Of a DNA stretch of 64,000 nt, positions 8,124-17,161 are shown in pieces (the stretch's first letter is position 1; each line of letters begins with the position of its first letter). This DNA is from an uncultured Actinomycetes bacterium. Lineage in GTDB: Bacteria; Actinomycetota; CADDZG01; WHSQ01. Where the stretch lies: contig CALMBW010000010.1 of NCBI GenBank assembly GCA_937863385.1, forward strand, positions 1-64,000. Direction: 5' to 3'. The notes below the pieces were generated by a model. It was not told the origin of the DNA. It saw nothing but the letters and a program-made list of their open reading frames with translations, and ran no database searches. Position numbers and translations under genes: made by a program.

Positions 8124-10103
8124 CTAGGGTTCGACCAATAGCCAACCCTGCATCTCGAGATGGAGCGCCGAGCAGAACTCGGTGCAATAGAAGGCGAAGG
8201 ATCCACTCCGTTTCGCTTTGAACTCGATCGTCACCACTTCCCCTGGATCGAGACTTACTTGTTTGTTGTAGCCGGGGATGGCGAAGCCATGCGTGGCATC
8301 TCTCGTTGTCTCGATGTTCGTTATATGGAGGGCGATATTCTCTCCCGCTCGGGCACGGATGATGTCGGGGGTGAAGTGGCTGCGCATCGCCGTCATGTAG
8401 ACATGAAGCGTGTCGCCGATCCGTTCGACCCGTTCGTCTCCCGTCTTCGTCGCCACGTCGGAAGGTTCCATGGTGAGGGGATCGGTTCCAGGCTCGTAGA
8501 CCTCGATCCTCTTCTGGAGCTTGTCGATCGCGATCATCTGCACGTAGTGGGGTTCGCCGAAGCCGATCGGCATGTCCTTGAGGATCCGTAGTGGATCGGA
8601 GTTCAGATCGATGAGCTGGAAGTTCTGCGGGTTGAGGGTTCCCACCAGCGGGAACCGGTCTACCGACCACTTGTTGAGCGCCACCATGTAGTTCCCGTCG
8701 GGACTTACGGTGTCGCCCTCGGCGGTGACGAGGTGCCCGATGTTGTACTGGACGGGGATCGTCTCCACGAGCTTGAACGAGTCCTCTTCCGAGACTCCAC
8801 TCAGGGGCCCCAAGGTCCACTTGGCGATCGCACTATCGACGAACAGGCTCGTGTAGGCGTTGCCTTCGTCGTCGAACTGCGTGTGCAGGGGCCCCGCACC
8901 CAGCTCGACCTGTGCTTCCATGACGGCGTCGAGCTTCAGGATAGGAACACCGAATTCGTCCGTGCCGTCGAAGTTCTTTTCGGCGATCGCTTTCTTGATC
9001 CGCTCGATCGAGTAGACCGTTGCATTCGGGTCGAGCTTGCCGCCCACTGCGATGTAGTTGCCATCGGGGGAGACATCGACACCGTGAGGGTTGCGGGGTT
9101 CGGGTGCGAAGTAAAGCAACCCCTCTTCGATGGCGGTCTCGAGCGGGATCATCCTTACTCCGTTGCGCATCTCGTAACCGCCGGCCTCGACGACTTCCGC
9201 TGCTTTCTCCCAGTTGATGATGTGCAGGTAGTCGTAGTCGTTGGCGATCGCACCCTTCTCCAATGGGTTGTCCTTGTCGGTGCCGCCCACTGCCATCTCG
9301 GTGTTGTACGAGTTGATGAATGCCCATCCGTAGCTCGCCAGCTTGCCGGCATCGGCGAGGTCCTGGGTGTAAGGCGGAAGCTCGATCTGGAACGACTTGT
9401 CCAGATCGCCCTTGCCGGTCTCCTGATCGATGCTCACGAACGTCGAGACTCCTCGGAAATCCTCTTTGTAGCGTTCGAGTTCTGCGTAACCGTCTTTCGT
9501 TTGAGGCGCTGGTGTCATCGACGAAACATGTACGTACTCCGTGTTCGGCGTCGCGAACACGCCTCCATGTGAGGTTTGGATGTTGGGGATATCGAGGATC
9601 TGTTTCGTCTTGAAGTCGGCTAGATCCACCATCCCCAGGCGGCCATTCGCCCGGTCGTTGACGTAGACGAAGCGGCCGTCGTAGTCACCGTCGGTTTCGG
9701 AAAGGGCCGGGTGATGCGTATCCCCCCATGTCAGTGGCTCGTTCTTGGCGGGGTTCGAACCTTCCGACATCAGCTTGTCGCTGAAGTCTGCGCCGACGCC
9801 GTAGCCCGACCACGAGTCGGGCGAGAACACGGGGATCGTCTTCAGGAGCTGCATCGACGGTACGCCGATCACGTGTAGCTGGCCCGAGTGGCCGCCGGAC
9901 GCGAACATCAGGTACTCGTCATAGTCGCCGGGGGCGACATAGGTTGCGAGCGCCGCCTCGGCTTCATCGCCGGAGAGGCCGCGGTCTGAGGCGAGCGAAG
10001 CTAGTGAGCCTCCCGATGCTCCTGTTCCCAACCTCGCTCCGGCTACGCCAACCACGAGCCCAACCGCTAAGGTCAGTGTCAACGGAAGCCATCTGTTCTT
10101 CAT
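8124..10103 (-). CDS. nosZ: Nitrous-oxide reductase, clade II type
   Basis: Reduces N2O to N2 outside the membrane. The protein is 659 residues. Visible features are a Sec-type N-terminal hydrophobic segment without a twin-arginine motif (as in clade II enzymes), a seven-bladed propeller with histidines expected to bind CuZ (DTHHP at about 129-132, SHGG, NPHG), and a C-terminal cupredoxin domain with the CuA motif YCTEFCSALHLEM (C640, C644, H648, M651). The start at 10103 has GGAGGT upstream. All ligand regions look intact, so the enzyme should be active. The gene heads a maturation operon with a cupredoxin and nosDFY; no NosR or NosL was found in the window. Confidence 0.96.
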   Translation of the reverse strand: MKNRWLPLTLTLAVGLVVGVAGARLGTGASGGSLASLASDRGLSGDEAEAALATYVAPGDYDEYLMFASGGHSGQLHVIGVPSMQLLKTIPVFSPDSWSGYGVGADFSDKLMSEGSNPAKNEPLTWGDTHHPALSETDGDYDGRFVYVNDRANGRLGMVDLADFKTKQILDIPNIQTSHGGVFATPNTEYVHVSSMTPAPQTKDGYAELERYKEDFRGVSTFVSIDQETGKGDLDKSFQIELPPYTQDLADAGKLASYGWAFINSYNTEMAVGGTDKDNPLEKGAIANDYDYLHIINWEKAAEVVEAGGYEMRNGVRMIPLETAIEEGLLYFAPEPRNPHGVDVSPDGNYIAVGGKLDPNATVYSIERIKKAIAEKNFDGTDEFGVPILKLDAVMEAQVELGAGPLHTQFDDEGNAYTSLFVDSAIAKWTLGPLSGVSEEDSFKLVETIPVQYNIGHLVTAEGDTVSPDGNYMVALNKWSVDRFPLVGTLNPQNFQLIDLNSDPLRILKDMPIGFGEPHYVQMIAIDKLQKRIEVYEPGTDPLTMEPSDVATKTGDERVERIGDTLHVYMTAMRSHFTPDIIRARAGENIALHITNIETTRDATHGFAIPGYNKQVSLDPGEVVTIEFKAKRSGSFAFYCTEFCSALHLEMQGWLLVEP

Positions 10104-10245
10104 CGCGAACCTCCATCGATCGAGGAAGCCATGGAAGCGTTCCTTTCTGTTGAAACTGACAGAGGGGCTGGATCGGGTAGAGGGCCGTATGGACCGATCC
10201 GAAAGGGCCAATAGACCTTTTCAGTCTGTTGACTGCCAGAAGGGC

Positions 10246-10662
10246 TCAGGCGTGTCTGCCGGGCGCGGCCGACAAGGAGGCCAGGGACAGATCCCCGAAA
10301 CTCTCCGCAACCTGGGGTCGCAGCTTCCGCCACTCGTCGTGCAGGGGGCAGGGAGAGATCTCGGAGCATCCGTTGCTCCAGAAGACACAACGTTTGAAGA
10401 TGTCGTCTCCCTCGATGGCCTCGATCACCTCCTTCACCGAGATGTCTTCCGGCGGTCTTCCCAATCGATAGCCGCGCTCTTTGCCTCTGGAGGAAGAAAC
10501 GATGCCCCCCCGGGTGAGCTTCACGAATGTCTTGGCAAGGAAGGGACCCGGGAGCCTCGCACTCGAAGCGATGGCGCTTACATTGAAGTAGGTATCGGGC
10601 GGTCTTCGGGCCAGCTCGACGAGAGCAAGCAGCGCGTACTGGCTCTCGCGAGATAGCTTCAT
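10246..10662 (-). CDS. Rrf2-family regulator, probably iron-sulfur
   Basis: A 138-residue winged-helix regulator of the Rrf2 family (IscR/NsrR/RsrR relatives). The start at 10662 gives the typical MKLSRESQYALLALVELA and has GGAAGG upstream. Three cysteines (CVFWSNGCSEISPC) occupy the cluster-binding loop near residues 90-105, so a redox- or NO-sensing [Fe-S] cluster is likely. It lies 142 bases upstream of nosZ in the same direction and probably controls it. NsrR-like NO sensing would fit the context, but the sequence alone does not separate NsrR from IscR. Confidence 0.85.
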   Translation of the reverse strand: MKLSRESQYALLALVELARRPPDTYFNVSAIASSARLPGPFLAKTFVKLTRGGIVSSSRGKERGYRLGRPPEDISVKEVIEAIEGDDIFKRCVFWSNGCSEISPCPLHDEWRKLRPQVAESFGDLSLASLSAAPGRHA

Positions 10663-10786
10663 CCAAGATCCTTCCTTCGCAAGGGATCGCCTATTCCAGA
10701 AGCGTCGTATCGGATCCGCCCGCCGCCCAGGGCCGAAGGTCATATGTCTCGCGCCCCATTTGGACCCATAGCCAGGGATCGGGAGA

Positions 10787-11518
10787 CTAGAAAGCGTTGT
10801 CCAAGGCCAGCATGAGGATGAATCCGAGGATCAATCCAAGCGTGGCAGGTCGCTCGTAGCCTTTCGCATGGCTCTCGGGGATCAACTCGTCGGCGACGAC
10901 GTAAAGCATGGCCCCTGCTGCGAACGCTAAGCCCAACGGTAGAAGGGCGGTCGCGAAGGCAGCCGCGGCGAACGCTGCGAACGCTGCGAGCGGCTCGACC
11001 ACACCTGTCAGAGCGGCTATCCCGGCCGCTTTCTTCCGCTGATTCGGGATCTCGATCAGGGGGGCGGCCGCAGCGAATCCTTCTGGGATGTTCTGGATCC
11101 CTATGGCCAGAGCGATCGGGATACCTAACTCCGGGCCCCCTGCAGCGAAGGAGACGCCAACGGCCATGCCTTCTGGGATGTTGTGGATCGTGAGTGCCGA
11201 CAGCATGAGAGCAGCTCGTTTTGAGGCCGGATGCCCGTGCTCCGAGAACCGAGCATGCGCGTGTGGGATAAGAGCATCAAGACCCGCGAAGGCAAGTCCC
11301 CCCGCAGCGATGCCGCCCGTGACCTCCGCGATGCTTCCCAGCTTCAACGCCGGGACCAGCAGACTGAAGGAGCTCGCTGCCAGCATCACGCCGCTGGTGA
11401 ACCCCAGCAACGTGTCCAACACGAGATCTGAAGGCTTCTTGTAAAAGAGGAGAGAAACGCCGCCCAAGCAGGTGGCGCCTCCGGACCCGATCATCCAGAG
11501 AGCCTCGGTTAGCTTCAT
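10787..11518 (-). CDS. ZIP-family metal transporter
   Basis: A 243-residue membrane protein with eight predicted helices and the diagnostic repeated metal-site motifs HNIPEG (helix 4) and QNIPEG (helix 5), plus a His-rich cytoplasmic loop (HAHARFSEHGH). ZIP proteins import zinc, iron or other divalent metals. The gene begins 4 bases after the tryptophanase stop, so the two are probably cotranscribed. The metal cannot be assigned; supply to the metal-rich nos system is conceivable but only inferred. Confidence 0.88.
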   Translation of the reverse strand: MKLTEALWMIGSGGATCLGGVSLLFYKKPSDLVLDTLLGFTSGVMLAASSFSLLVPALKLGSIAEVTGGIAAGGLAFAGLDALIPHAHARFSEHGHPASKRAALMLSALTIHNIPEGMAVGVSFAAGGPELGIPIALAIGIQNIPEGFAAAAPLIEIPNQRKKAAGIAALTGVVEPLAAFAAFAAAAFATALLPLGLAFAAGAMLYVVADELIPESHAKGYERPATLGLILGFILMLALDNAF

Positions 11519-11522
11519 GCGT

Positions 11523-12881
11523 TCACACGAGTTCGGCGAACCGGGCCGTGAAGTGACGCAGGAACGGAGGTTCGTCGACGATCCGGAACCCCCGGATCGA
11601 TGTACGCCGGTGAAATGCTGCCGTGACGACCTCGATCACGTAGTCGATGTGGCTCTGTGTGTACACCCTTCTCGGAAGGGCCAGACGCACCAACTCCTGT
11701 TGGGCGGCTGCGCCGAACATCACGGAACCCACCTCCACCCCCCTCACGCCGCCGAGTCGGTACAGCTCCACGGCGAGAGCCTGGGCTGGGAACTGTTCGC
11801 GCGGTATGTGAGGAAGTATGGCGGCAGCGTCGAGGTACACGGCGTGCCCACCTGCGGGACGCACGGTTGGAACGCCTGCCTCCCAGCACTTCTCGGCAAG
11901 ATAGGCGGCGGTCCGCGCTCGGTATCGCAGATAGCCGGGTTCGAGGACCTCGTGGAGCCCCTGGGCGATGGCTTCTAGATCTCTTCCGGCCAGCCCTCCG
12001 TAGGTGGGGAACCCTTCTGTGAGGATCAGCAACGCCCGGCATCGCTCGGCCAACTCGTCGTCCTTAACGGCGAGGAAACCGCCGATGTTCACCAGTCCGT
12101 CCTTCTTGGCGCTCATGGTTGCGCCGTCCGCGTAGGAGAACAGTTCCTGGGCCACTTCCTTTGGGGTGCTCTCCTCATAACCATCTTCACGTTCGATCAC
12201 GAACCAGCAGTTCTCCGCGAAACGAGCTGCGTCGATGAACAACGGGACAGCGTATCGATCACATATCTCCCTAACCGCTCGGATGTTCGCCATCGATACG
12301 GGCTGTCCGCCGATCGAATTGTTCGTCACGGTTAGAAAGACCATCGGAACATTTATGTCGGGACGGGCCAGCAGATCCTCGAGTTTGCCGAGATCCATGT
12401 TGCCCTTGAAGGGCGCCGGCGTTTGTGTGTCCGAGGCTTCAGGGCATGGCAGGTCTAGAGCCACTCCTTCGTCATGCTCGATGTTGGCTCTTGTGGTGTC
12501 GAAGTGCGTATTGTTTGGGATCACGTCGCCGGCTTTGACGGTTTCGGCAAACAAGATCCGCTCCGCTGCCCGGCCCTGATGCACCGGGATCACGTGGGGG
12601 AGCCCCGTAAGGTCATGGACGGCGCTGCGGAAACGCTCGTACGAGGCGCTACCGGCGTATGACTCGTCTCCCCGCATCATGCTCGCCCATTGTTCGGCAG
12701 ACATGGCGCCCGTTCCCGAATCGGTGAGAAGGTCTATCAGCACCTCATCGCTCTGAAGGGCGAACAGGTTGTAGCCAGCGCGTTCTAGAGCCCGTTCTCG
12801 CTGCTCTTGGCTGGTGAGGTGAAGTGGTTCAACGCTCTTGATCCGGAACGGTTCGATGATGGTGCGCCACTGATCGGCCAT
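11523..12881 (-). CDS. tnaA: Tryptophanase (beta-eliminating PLP lyase)
   Basis: A 452-residue PLP enzyme of the tryptophanase/tyrosine phenol-lyase family, splitting tryptophan to indole, pyruvate and ammonia. Family landmarks are EPFRIKSVEP, DLLTDSGTGAMS, HQGRAAE, GGQPVSMAN and the PLP lysine region MSAKKDGLVNIGG. At the three places where the two enzymes differ it follows tryptophanase: Asp in FDTTR (Thr in tyrosine phenol-lyase), a hydrophobic residue in GVEVGS (Arg in the lyase), and His in LRHFTARF (Phe in the lyase). It sits between a membrane protein and a ZIP transporter inside the nos array. Confidence 0.85.
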   Translation of the reverse strand: MADQWRTIIEPFRIKSVEPLHLTSQEQRERALERAGYNLFALQSDEVLIDLLTDSGTGAMSAEQWASMMRGDESYAGSASYERFRSAVHDLTGLPHVIPVHQGRAAERILFAETVKAGDVIPNNTHFDTTRANIEHDEGVALDLPCPEASDTQTPAPFKGNMDLGKLEDLLARPDINVPMVFLTVTNNSIGGQPVSMANIRAVREICDRYAVPLFIDAARFAENCWFVIEREDGYEESTPKEVAQELFSYADGATMSAKKDGLVNIGGFLAVKDDELAERCRALLILTEGFPTYGGLAGRDLEAIAQGLHEVLEPGYLRYRARTAAYLAEKCWEAGVPTVRPAGGHAVYLDAAAILPHIPREQFPAQALAVELYRLGGVRGVEVGSVMFGAAAQQELVRLALPRRVYTQSHIDYVIEVVTAAFHRRTSIRGFRIVDEPPFLRHFTARFAELV

Positions 12882-14183
12882 TCAAGCTTCCGCCTTCGCA
12901 TCTCGATCGTGTGATGGGGACCACCACTGTTCGCTTCGAGCGCGGACGGTGGGCAGAGTTGCAAGTAATGGAAACGTCCAGGTCTTGAGCAACGCCCAGG
13001 CGCTCGCTCCCCATGCCAGGACGATGCCGGCGATGGCGCTCTTATCCATCCCGGCCCGAAGCCCGAACAATGCCGCGATCAGCCCCAGGTTGTAGAGGAC
13101 CGATTGAGATCGTCCGCCGATCTCCATGGCGGTCAATTCCCGTCTGCGCCGGTCGGGGACCGGGCCACGTTCGCTGGGAAGGAGAAACGACCATGCGCCG
13201 AGGAGAGCTTGGAAGACGAAGCCGGCAACTCCGCCCACCACGATGAAGTCCCGCATCGCAGACCGATCTTCTGCTCCCGCGAGCACGCCAAGTGCAAGTG
13301 TCGTGACGACGAGCCACGTGAGGGCAGCCACGAGATGCAACGCAGCCGTGGGCACTTTCCTACGCCGTGTGGTGGCAAGAATCTTGCTCAGATAGAAGCC
13401 GAAGATCGCGATGCCTCCGGCATAGGTGGCCATGCCTAGGGTCGCAGTCGCGTCGTGGTCGGTTGTCTTGCCCACGGTGAAGACAACCAATCCTGTGAAC
13501 ATCAGCCATGGTGTCGCTCGGACGGATGACGATCTCGGGGCTCGCACATGCATGATCGTGGGTAGCAACGTGATGGCGGTGCCAACGATGCTGAGTCCCG
13601 CCCAACCGAGCACGTTCAAGGCCATGTGCGCATCGCGATGGGCCAGATACGAAGCGGGATCCTTGAAAGCCCCGGTGCCCATTGCCAGGCCGATCGAAGC
13701 TCCGGCCAGGATGCATAGAGCGGCCAAGGAGTAGAAGGTTCCGGTGACGGCGAAGCGCCGGCCGATCGATCGGCGCCACATCCGTCTTACTTCCCAGGCA
13801 GCCCAGCTGATGGTGACGGTGATCACCGTCGCTCCTAGGGCCAGGACGGTTCGTACACCGAAGAGGCGTCCGCCGATGACTAACGCGCCGCCCAGATTCA
13901 ACAGGGCGAGTTGTTGAAGCGCCGTTTGCCGCGAGGGGCCGCGGGCCGATCCCAACGTGGCCGTGAACATGAGTTGTCCACCGACGATGGCCTGCGAGGC
14001 CGCACCGATCATCGCCAGGTGAACAGGGAGCCACCATCCCAGGCCGGCGAGCGACCGCAAAGGTACCGAGACAAGAGCAGCCATCGCCCATAGTCGTGCG
14101 GTGAGATTGTGGTCTCTCATCAAGGGCCGGCCCGAAGCCCGGTCATCTTGCACTCGTTCGATCTCGATGCGTATCGGAGGCAC
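12882..14183 (-). CDS. Polytopic membrane protein, NirK-membrane-domain-like
   Basis: Up to 433 residues with about ten to twelve hydrophobic helices and no soluble enzyme domain. The segment HMALNVLGWAGLSIVGTAI resembles the membrane domain that precedes copper nitrite reductase or multicopper oxidase domains in some Actinobacteria (recalled, not searched). Here it stands alone. The gene ends one base before tnaA begins. Starts at 14183 (GTG) or 14120 (ATG) are both possible. A link to nitrogen-oxide respiration is suggested by position only; histidines in the helices could bind heme or copper. Confidence 0.6.
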   Translation of the reverse strand: MPPIRIEIERVQDDRASGRPLMRDHNLTARLWAMAALVSVPLRSLAGLGWWLPVHLAMIGAASQAIVGGQLMFTATLGSARGPSRQTALQQLALLNLGGALVIGGRLFGVRTVLALGATVITVTISWAAWEVRRMWRRSIGRRFAVTGTFYSLAALCILAGASIGLAMGTGAFKDPASYLAHRDAHMALNVLGWAGLSIVGTAITLLPTIMHVRAPRSSSVRATPWLMFTGLVVFTVGKTTDHDATATLGMATYAGGIAIFGFYLSKILATTRRRKVPTAALHLVAALTWLVVTTLALGVLAGAEDRSAMRDFIVVGGVAGFVFQALLGAWSFLLPSERGPVPDRRRRELTAMEIGGRSQSVLYNLGLIAALFGLRAGMDKSAIAGIVLAWGASAWALLKTWTFPLLATLPTVRARSEQWWSPSHDRDAKAEA

Positions 14184-14483
14184 CTCACTTTCGACGCTCC
14201 ATTAGCGTCCGCATCCGGTGTGCGAGCCAGGGTCGATAGACCCGTCCGCGAGGGGCCATTAGGCAGGTCCACGTCCGCATGGACATGGACGAAGCCAGAC
14301 CTCGAGCCGCGTTTTCCGTCCGCCCTGCGAGCTGGCGCGTCCAGGGCCCGGTGTAGATGGTGAACGGGCCGAATGGCCCCCCCGTCGCATTGCCATCGGC
14401 CCATGGAGAGCCGTTTCCTCGTCGCGATGATGTTCGTCAGGCGCCGGATGTCGGGGGAGTCCCCGAAGCGAAGGGGGAGAGAC
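14184..14483. other. Intergenic region between divergent genes
   Basis: A 300-base stretch separating the leftward nos/tna array from the rightward sulfur genes. I see no convincing coding frame, no strong palindrome and no RNA gene; frames present here are short and lack ribosome sites. It should hold the promoters for both directions. Confidence 0.5.
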
Positions 14484-14882
14484 TTGAGTTCTGGATACGT
14501 TGTGATCGTGGGTCGGTCGCCCGAGCAGGCTCAGCCCCTGTCCGACGCGCTTGTAGGCGAGGGATGGGAAGTGGAGATCTGCGAAGGGCCGGACCGCATC
14601 CGGTGCCCGCTCTGCGCGGGAGAAGACTGTTCCCTGCGCGATTCTGCATCGGCAGTAGTCGCTTATGTCGATGTTCGAAAGGAGCCACGCCTCAGTCTTC
14701 CTCTTGTGCGCTGCGCGTCCTCATCGTTCTCTCCATCGGTTGTCATCCTGGAGGGAGAGGTAGATGAACCGCACGTTGAAGGAGGATTCGCCACAGTGGG
14801 CTCCCTTCGTCCTCCGACCGTCGTAGCGCATGTGCTGGAAGAAGTCTTCGGAGCTGCATCTCATCTGTCTCCGCCAGGCTGA
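14484..14882 (+). CDS. Small protein of unknown function, two CxxC-like pairs
   Basis: Unrecognised 132-residue protein. The TTG at 14484 follows a GGGGGAGA site and gives an N-terminus SSGYVVIVGRSPEQAQPLSDAL that looks like the first strand and helix of a flavodoxin- or receiver-like alpha/beta fold. A CPLCAGEDC segment near residue 40 could bind a metal or form a disulfide. The upstream in-frame ATG at 14373 has no ribosome site. It is followed directly by an SRPBCC-like gene and may form a small operon leading to sqr. Confidence 0.6.
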   Translation: MSSGYVVIVGRSPEQAQPLSDALVGEGWEVEICEGPDRIRCPLCAGEDCSLRDSASAVVAYVDVRKEPRLSLPLVRCASSSFSPSVVILEGEVDEPHVEGGFATVGSLRPPTVVAHVLEEVFGAASHLSPPG

Positions 14883-14886
14883 CGTC

Positions 14887-15372
14887 TTGTTCGTCCATTC
14901 TTCCGCTCAGATAGACAGACCCTTTGAAGTAGTGGAGGACCTTTTCCTCGCGTCGCCTTCAGTGTGGTTCCCTTCCGTGGTGGAGAGCGCTTACGAAGAG
15001 GGTGAGTTGGTCTTCAGGGCGAAAGTCGGGGTGGGGCGGAGCCCCATCTTCGGCAAGATGGTCAGCGTGATCGTGGGCGACCCGCTGACGCGCCCGGGCC
15101 GAACGGTTCTTCCTCTAAGGGTGGAGGCGGTGGGCGCATCTGGCTTGTTCCCTCAGCTGGACGCAGACCTCGAGATAGTAGAGCTCGGTTCGAACTCGAC
15201 CAAACTCACGCTGAAGGGAAGCTATAGACCGCCGCTTGGCGCCGCCGGAGTCCTCCTGGACCGAGCACTTCTGCACAGGGTGGCCGAGGCCGTGGTGAAG
15301 AGGCTCGTGGAGGGTGTGGGAGAGATGCTAGACGCTCCGAACATCAAGGATCCGCATAGTCCTTTGGAGTGA
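14887..15372 (+). CDS. SRPBCC (START-like) family protein
   Basis: A 161-residue protein beginning with FVHSSAQIDRPFEVVEDLFL, the usual first strand and helix of the SRPBCC/polyketide-cyclase fold, and ending with a long amphipathic helix (LHRVAEAVVKRLVEGVGEML), also typical. Such proteins bind hydrophobic ligands, and the ligand here is unknown. The TTG at 14887 is preferred because it starts exactly at the domain; an ATG at 14830 would lie deep in the preceding gene. It is 4 bases downstream of that gene. Confidence 0.6.
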   Translation: MFVHSSAQIDRPFEVVEDLFLASPSVWFPSVVESAYEEGELVFRAKVGVGRSPIFGKMVSVIVGDPLTRPGRTVLPLRVEAVGASGLFPQLDADLEIVELGSNSTKLTLKGSYRPPLGAAGVLLDRALLHRVAEAVVKRLVEGVGEMLDAPNIKDPHSPLE

Positions 15373-15565
15373 CATCACGCCGGCCTCCGAATCCAAGCAG
15401 GGAAGCTCGCGCGAGCGCGGTGGGTCCGGTCGACCGGGATCATGTGACATGTGACGAAGGTGCCGTTCGGCACCGTCGTCCCTGTAACAGTGGCTCTATC
15501 TATGGGGCCTGCCGATTGAAACCCTTGGGTAAAGACACGAGCTACTCCGAGGGAAAGGATCCCCG

Positions 15566-16831
15566 ATGGCCGGCGGTAAGAAGAGCATCGTGATACTGGG
15601 TGGTGGAACGGGTGGAACCCTGACCGCCAACAAATTGCGCAAGGCCTATCCGAGGGAACTGGTTGATATCAGTGTCGTCGACAGATCTGACGGGCACTGC
15701 TATCAGCCGGGGCTCCTTTTCGTTCCGTTCGGCAAAGGCAAGTCGAAGGACTTGGTCAGGACGCGAAGCGCGCAGTTCCGAGCGGGGATCAGCTACTTGG
15801 ACTCGGAGATCGACCGCGTGGAGGCCGCCAAGAACAGGGTGTATCTCAAAGACGGTAGGGAGCTCTCCTACGATGTCCTCGTCATCGCCACCGGTGCTCG
15901 TCTGATCCCAGAAGAGACCGAGGGACTGTTGGGGCCGGGATGGATGGAGAAAGTGTTCACCTTCTACGAGCCTGAGGGCGCCGACGCTCTAGCATCCGCG
16001 CTCAAGGCATTCGATGAAGGGACCATCGTCGTCAACATCGTGGATATGCCGATCAAGTGCCCGGTGGCACCGTTAGAGTTCGCCTTCCTTGCCGATTCGT
16101 ACTTCAAGGACCGGGGCATCCGGGAGAAGATACGTCTCGTATTCGTGACGCCTCTCGACGGTGCCTTCACGAAGCCGTACGCCTCGCAACATCTCGGGCG
16201 CATGCTCACGGAGCGTGGGATCGAGCTGGTGACGGAGTTCAACACGGCCGAGGTCGACGGGACGGCGGGCAGGCTCGTGTCCTACGACGGCCGTGAGGTT
16301 GGATTCGATCTAGGTGTTGTGATCCCGCTGCACGGAGGAGCTGAATACGTAGGGCGTTCACCGGGCCTGGGCGATGAGCTCGACTTCGTTCTCACAGACG
16401 AGCACACTTTGCAAGCCAAGGCGTTCCCGAACGTGTTCGTCATCGGCGACGCGACCAACGTCACCGCCTCCAAGGCGGGATCGGTGGCGCACTTCCAGGG
16501 CGAGGTGCTGGTCGAGAACATCCAACACTACTTGGCGGGAGAGCCGTTAGAAGAAGCGTTCGATGGTCACGCCAACTGTTTCGTCGAAAGCGGGTCAGGC
16601 AAGGCGCTGCTGATCGACTTCAACTACGAAGTCGAGCCACTGCCCGGTCGCTATCCATCCACCATTGGGTTGCCGCTCCTGAAGGAATCGCGCATCAACC
16701 ATTGGGGCAAGGTCCTCTTCGAGCGGTTCTATTGGCACGGTCTTCTACCCGGGCGTTCTGTGCCAGGCATAGGGGCTCGGATGCCGTTGTCCGGAAAGAT
16801 TGGTGTGCCGGTGAGGGAAAGGAGTGTCTGA
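15566..16831 (+). CDS. sqr: Sulfide:quinone oxidoreductase-type flavoprotein
   Basis: A 421-residue FAD protein that should oxidise sulfide to sulfane sulfur and pass electrons to the quinone pool at the membrane. It has an FAD-binding GGGTGG motif near residue 12, the GHCYQPG segment seen in SQR, the second dinucleotide region VLVIATGARL, and cysteines C165 (MPIKCPVAPLE) and C338 that match the redox pair of SQRs. A third catalytic cysteine near residue 125 is absent, pointing to a type III-like enzyme. GGAAAGG precedes the ATG. It is cotranscribed with tusE-like and dsrE-like genes, which fits sulfane-sulfur handling. Confidence 0.82.
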   Translation: MAGGKKSIVILGGGTGGTLTANKLRKAYPRELVDISVVDRSDGHCYQPGLLFVPFGKGKSKDLVRTRSAQFRAGISYLDSEIDRVEAAKNRVYLKDGRELSYDVLVIATGARLIPEETEGLLGPGWMEKVFTFYEPEGADALASALKAFDEGTIVVNIVDMPIKCPVAPLEFAFLADSYFKDRGIREKIRLVFVTPLDGAFTKPYASQHLGRMLTERGIELVTEFNTAEVDGTAGRLVSYDGREVGFDLGVVIPLHGGAEYVGRSPGLGDELDFVLTDEHTLQAKAFPNVFVIGDATNVTASKAGSVAHFQGEVLVENIQHYLAGEPLEEAFDGHANCFVESGSGKALLIDFNYEVEPLPGRYPSTIGLPLLKESRINHWGKVLFERFYWHGLLPGRSVPGIGARMPLSGKIGVPVRERSV

Positions 16832-17148
16832 TGAGCATGACCGCTGAGACGCTGGAGCAGATCGAATTCAACGAGGAAGGGTTCTTCGTTGATCCCCAAG
16901 CATGGCACGAGGGGCTTGTGCCCGAGCTCGCCAAGCGCGACGGGATCGATGAGCTTACCGAGGAGCACTGGAAGGTGATCCGCTTCATGCGTGCGGAGTA
17001 CCTGGCGAAGGGCGCGGGTCCAACCGTGCGCGTTCTCGGCAAGTCCTCGGGGGTTTCGATCAAAGAGCTATACCAGCTCTTCCCTAAGGGACCCGCGAAG
17101 CTCGCGGCCCGGATCGCGGGCATCCCCAAGCCAAGAGGTTGCATCTAA
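16831..17148 (+). CDS. TusE/DsrC-family sulfur-carrier protein
   Basis: A 105-residue DsrC/TusE-like protein (motifs EFNEEGFFVDPQAWHEG, LTEEHWKVIRFMR, and the C-terminal arm IPKPRGCI). Such proteins carry sulfur on a C-terminal cysteine. The penultimate cysteine CysA (GCI) is present, but the second cysteine, CysB, about ten residues earlier, is replaced (KLAAR where dissimilatory DsrC has a Cys). This makes it TusE-like, able to carry a persulfide but not to form the trisulfide used by DsrAB. The ATG overlaps the sqr stop by one base. Confidence 0.85.
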   Translation: MSMTAETLEQIEFNEEGFFVDPQAWHEGLVPELAKRDGIDELTEEHWKVIRFMRAEYLAKGAGPTVRVLGKSSGVSIKELYQLFPKGPAKLAARIAGIPKPRGCI

Positions 17149-17161
17149 GGAGGCGAGCGTT

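Noticed and set aside
8733-9572. 279-codon plus-strand frame opposite nosZ
   Set aside because: nosZ is unmistakable on the other strand; this frame has no ribosome site and mirrors its codons.
10100-10245. Short dyads in the nosZ upstream gap (for example CAGTC-TGTT-GACTG) as an Rrf2 operator
   Set aside because: The arms are only five bases and no second copy was found, so I do not list it as a site.
11523-12881. Tyrosine phenol-lyase as the identity of the PLP lyase
   Set aside because: At three discriminating positions (FDTTR, GVEVGS, LRHFTARF) the sequence follows tryptophanase.
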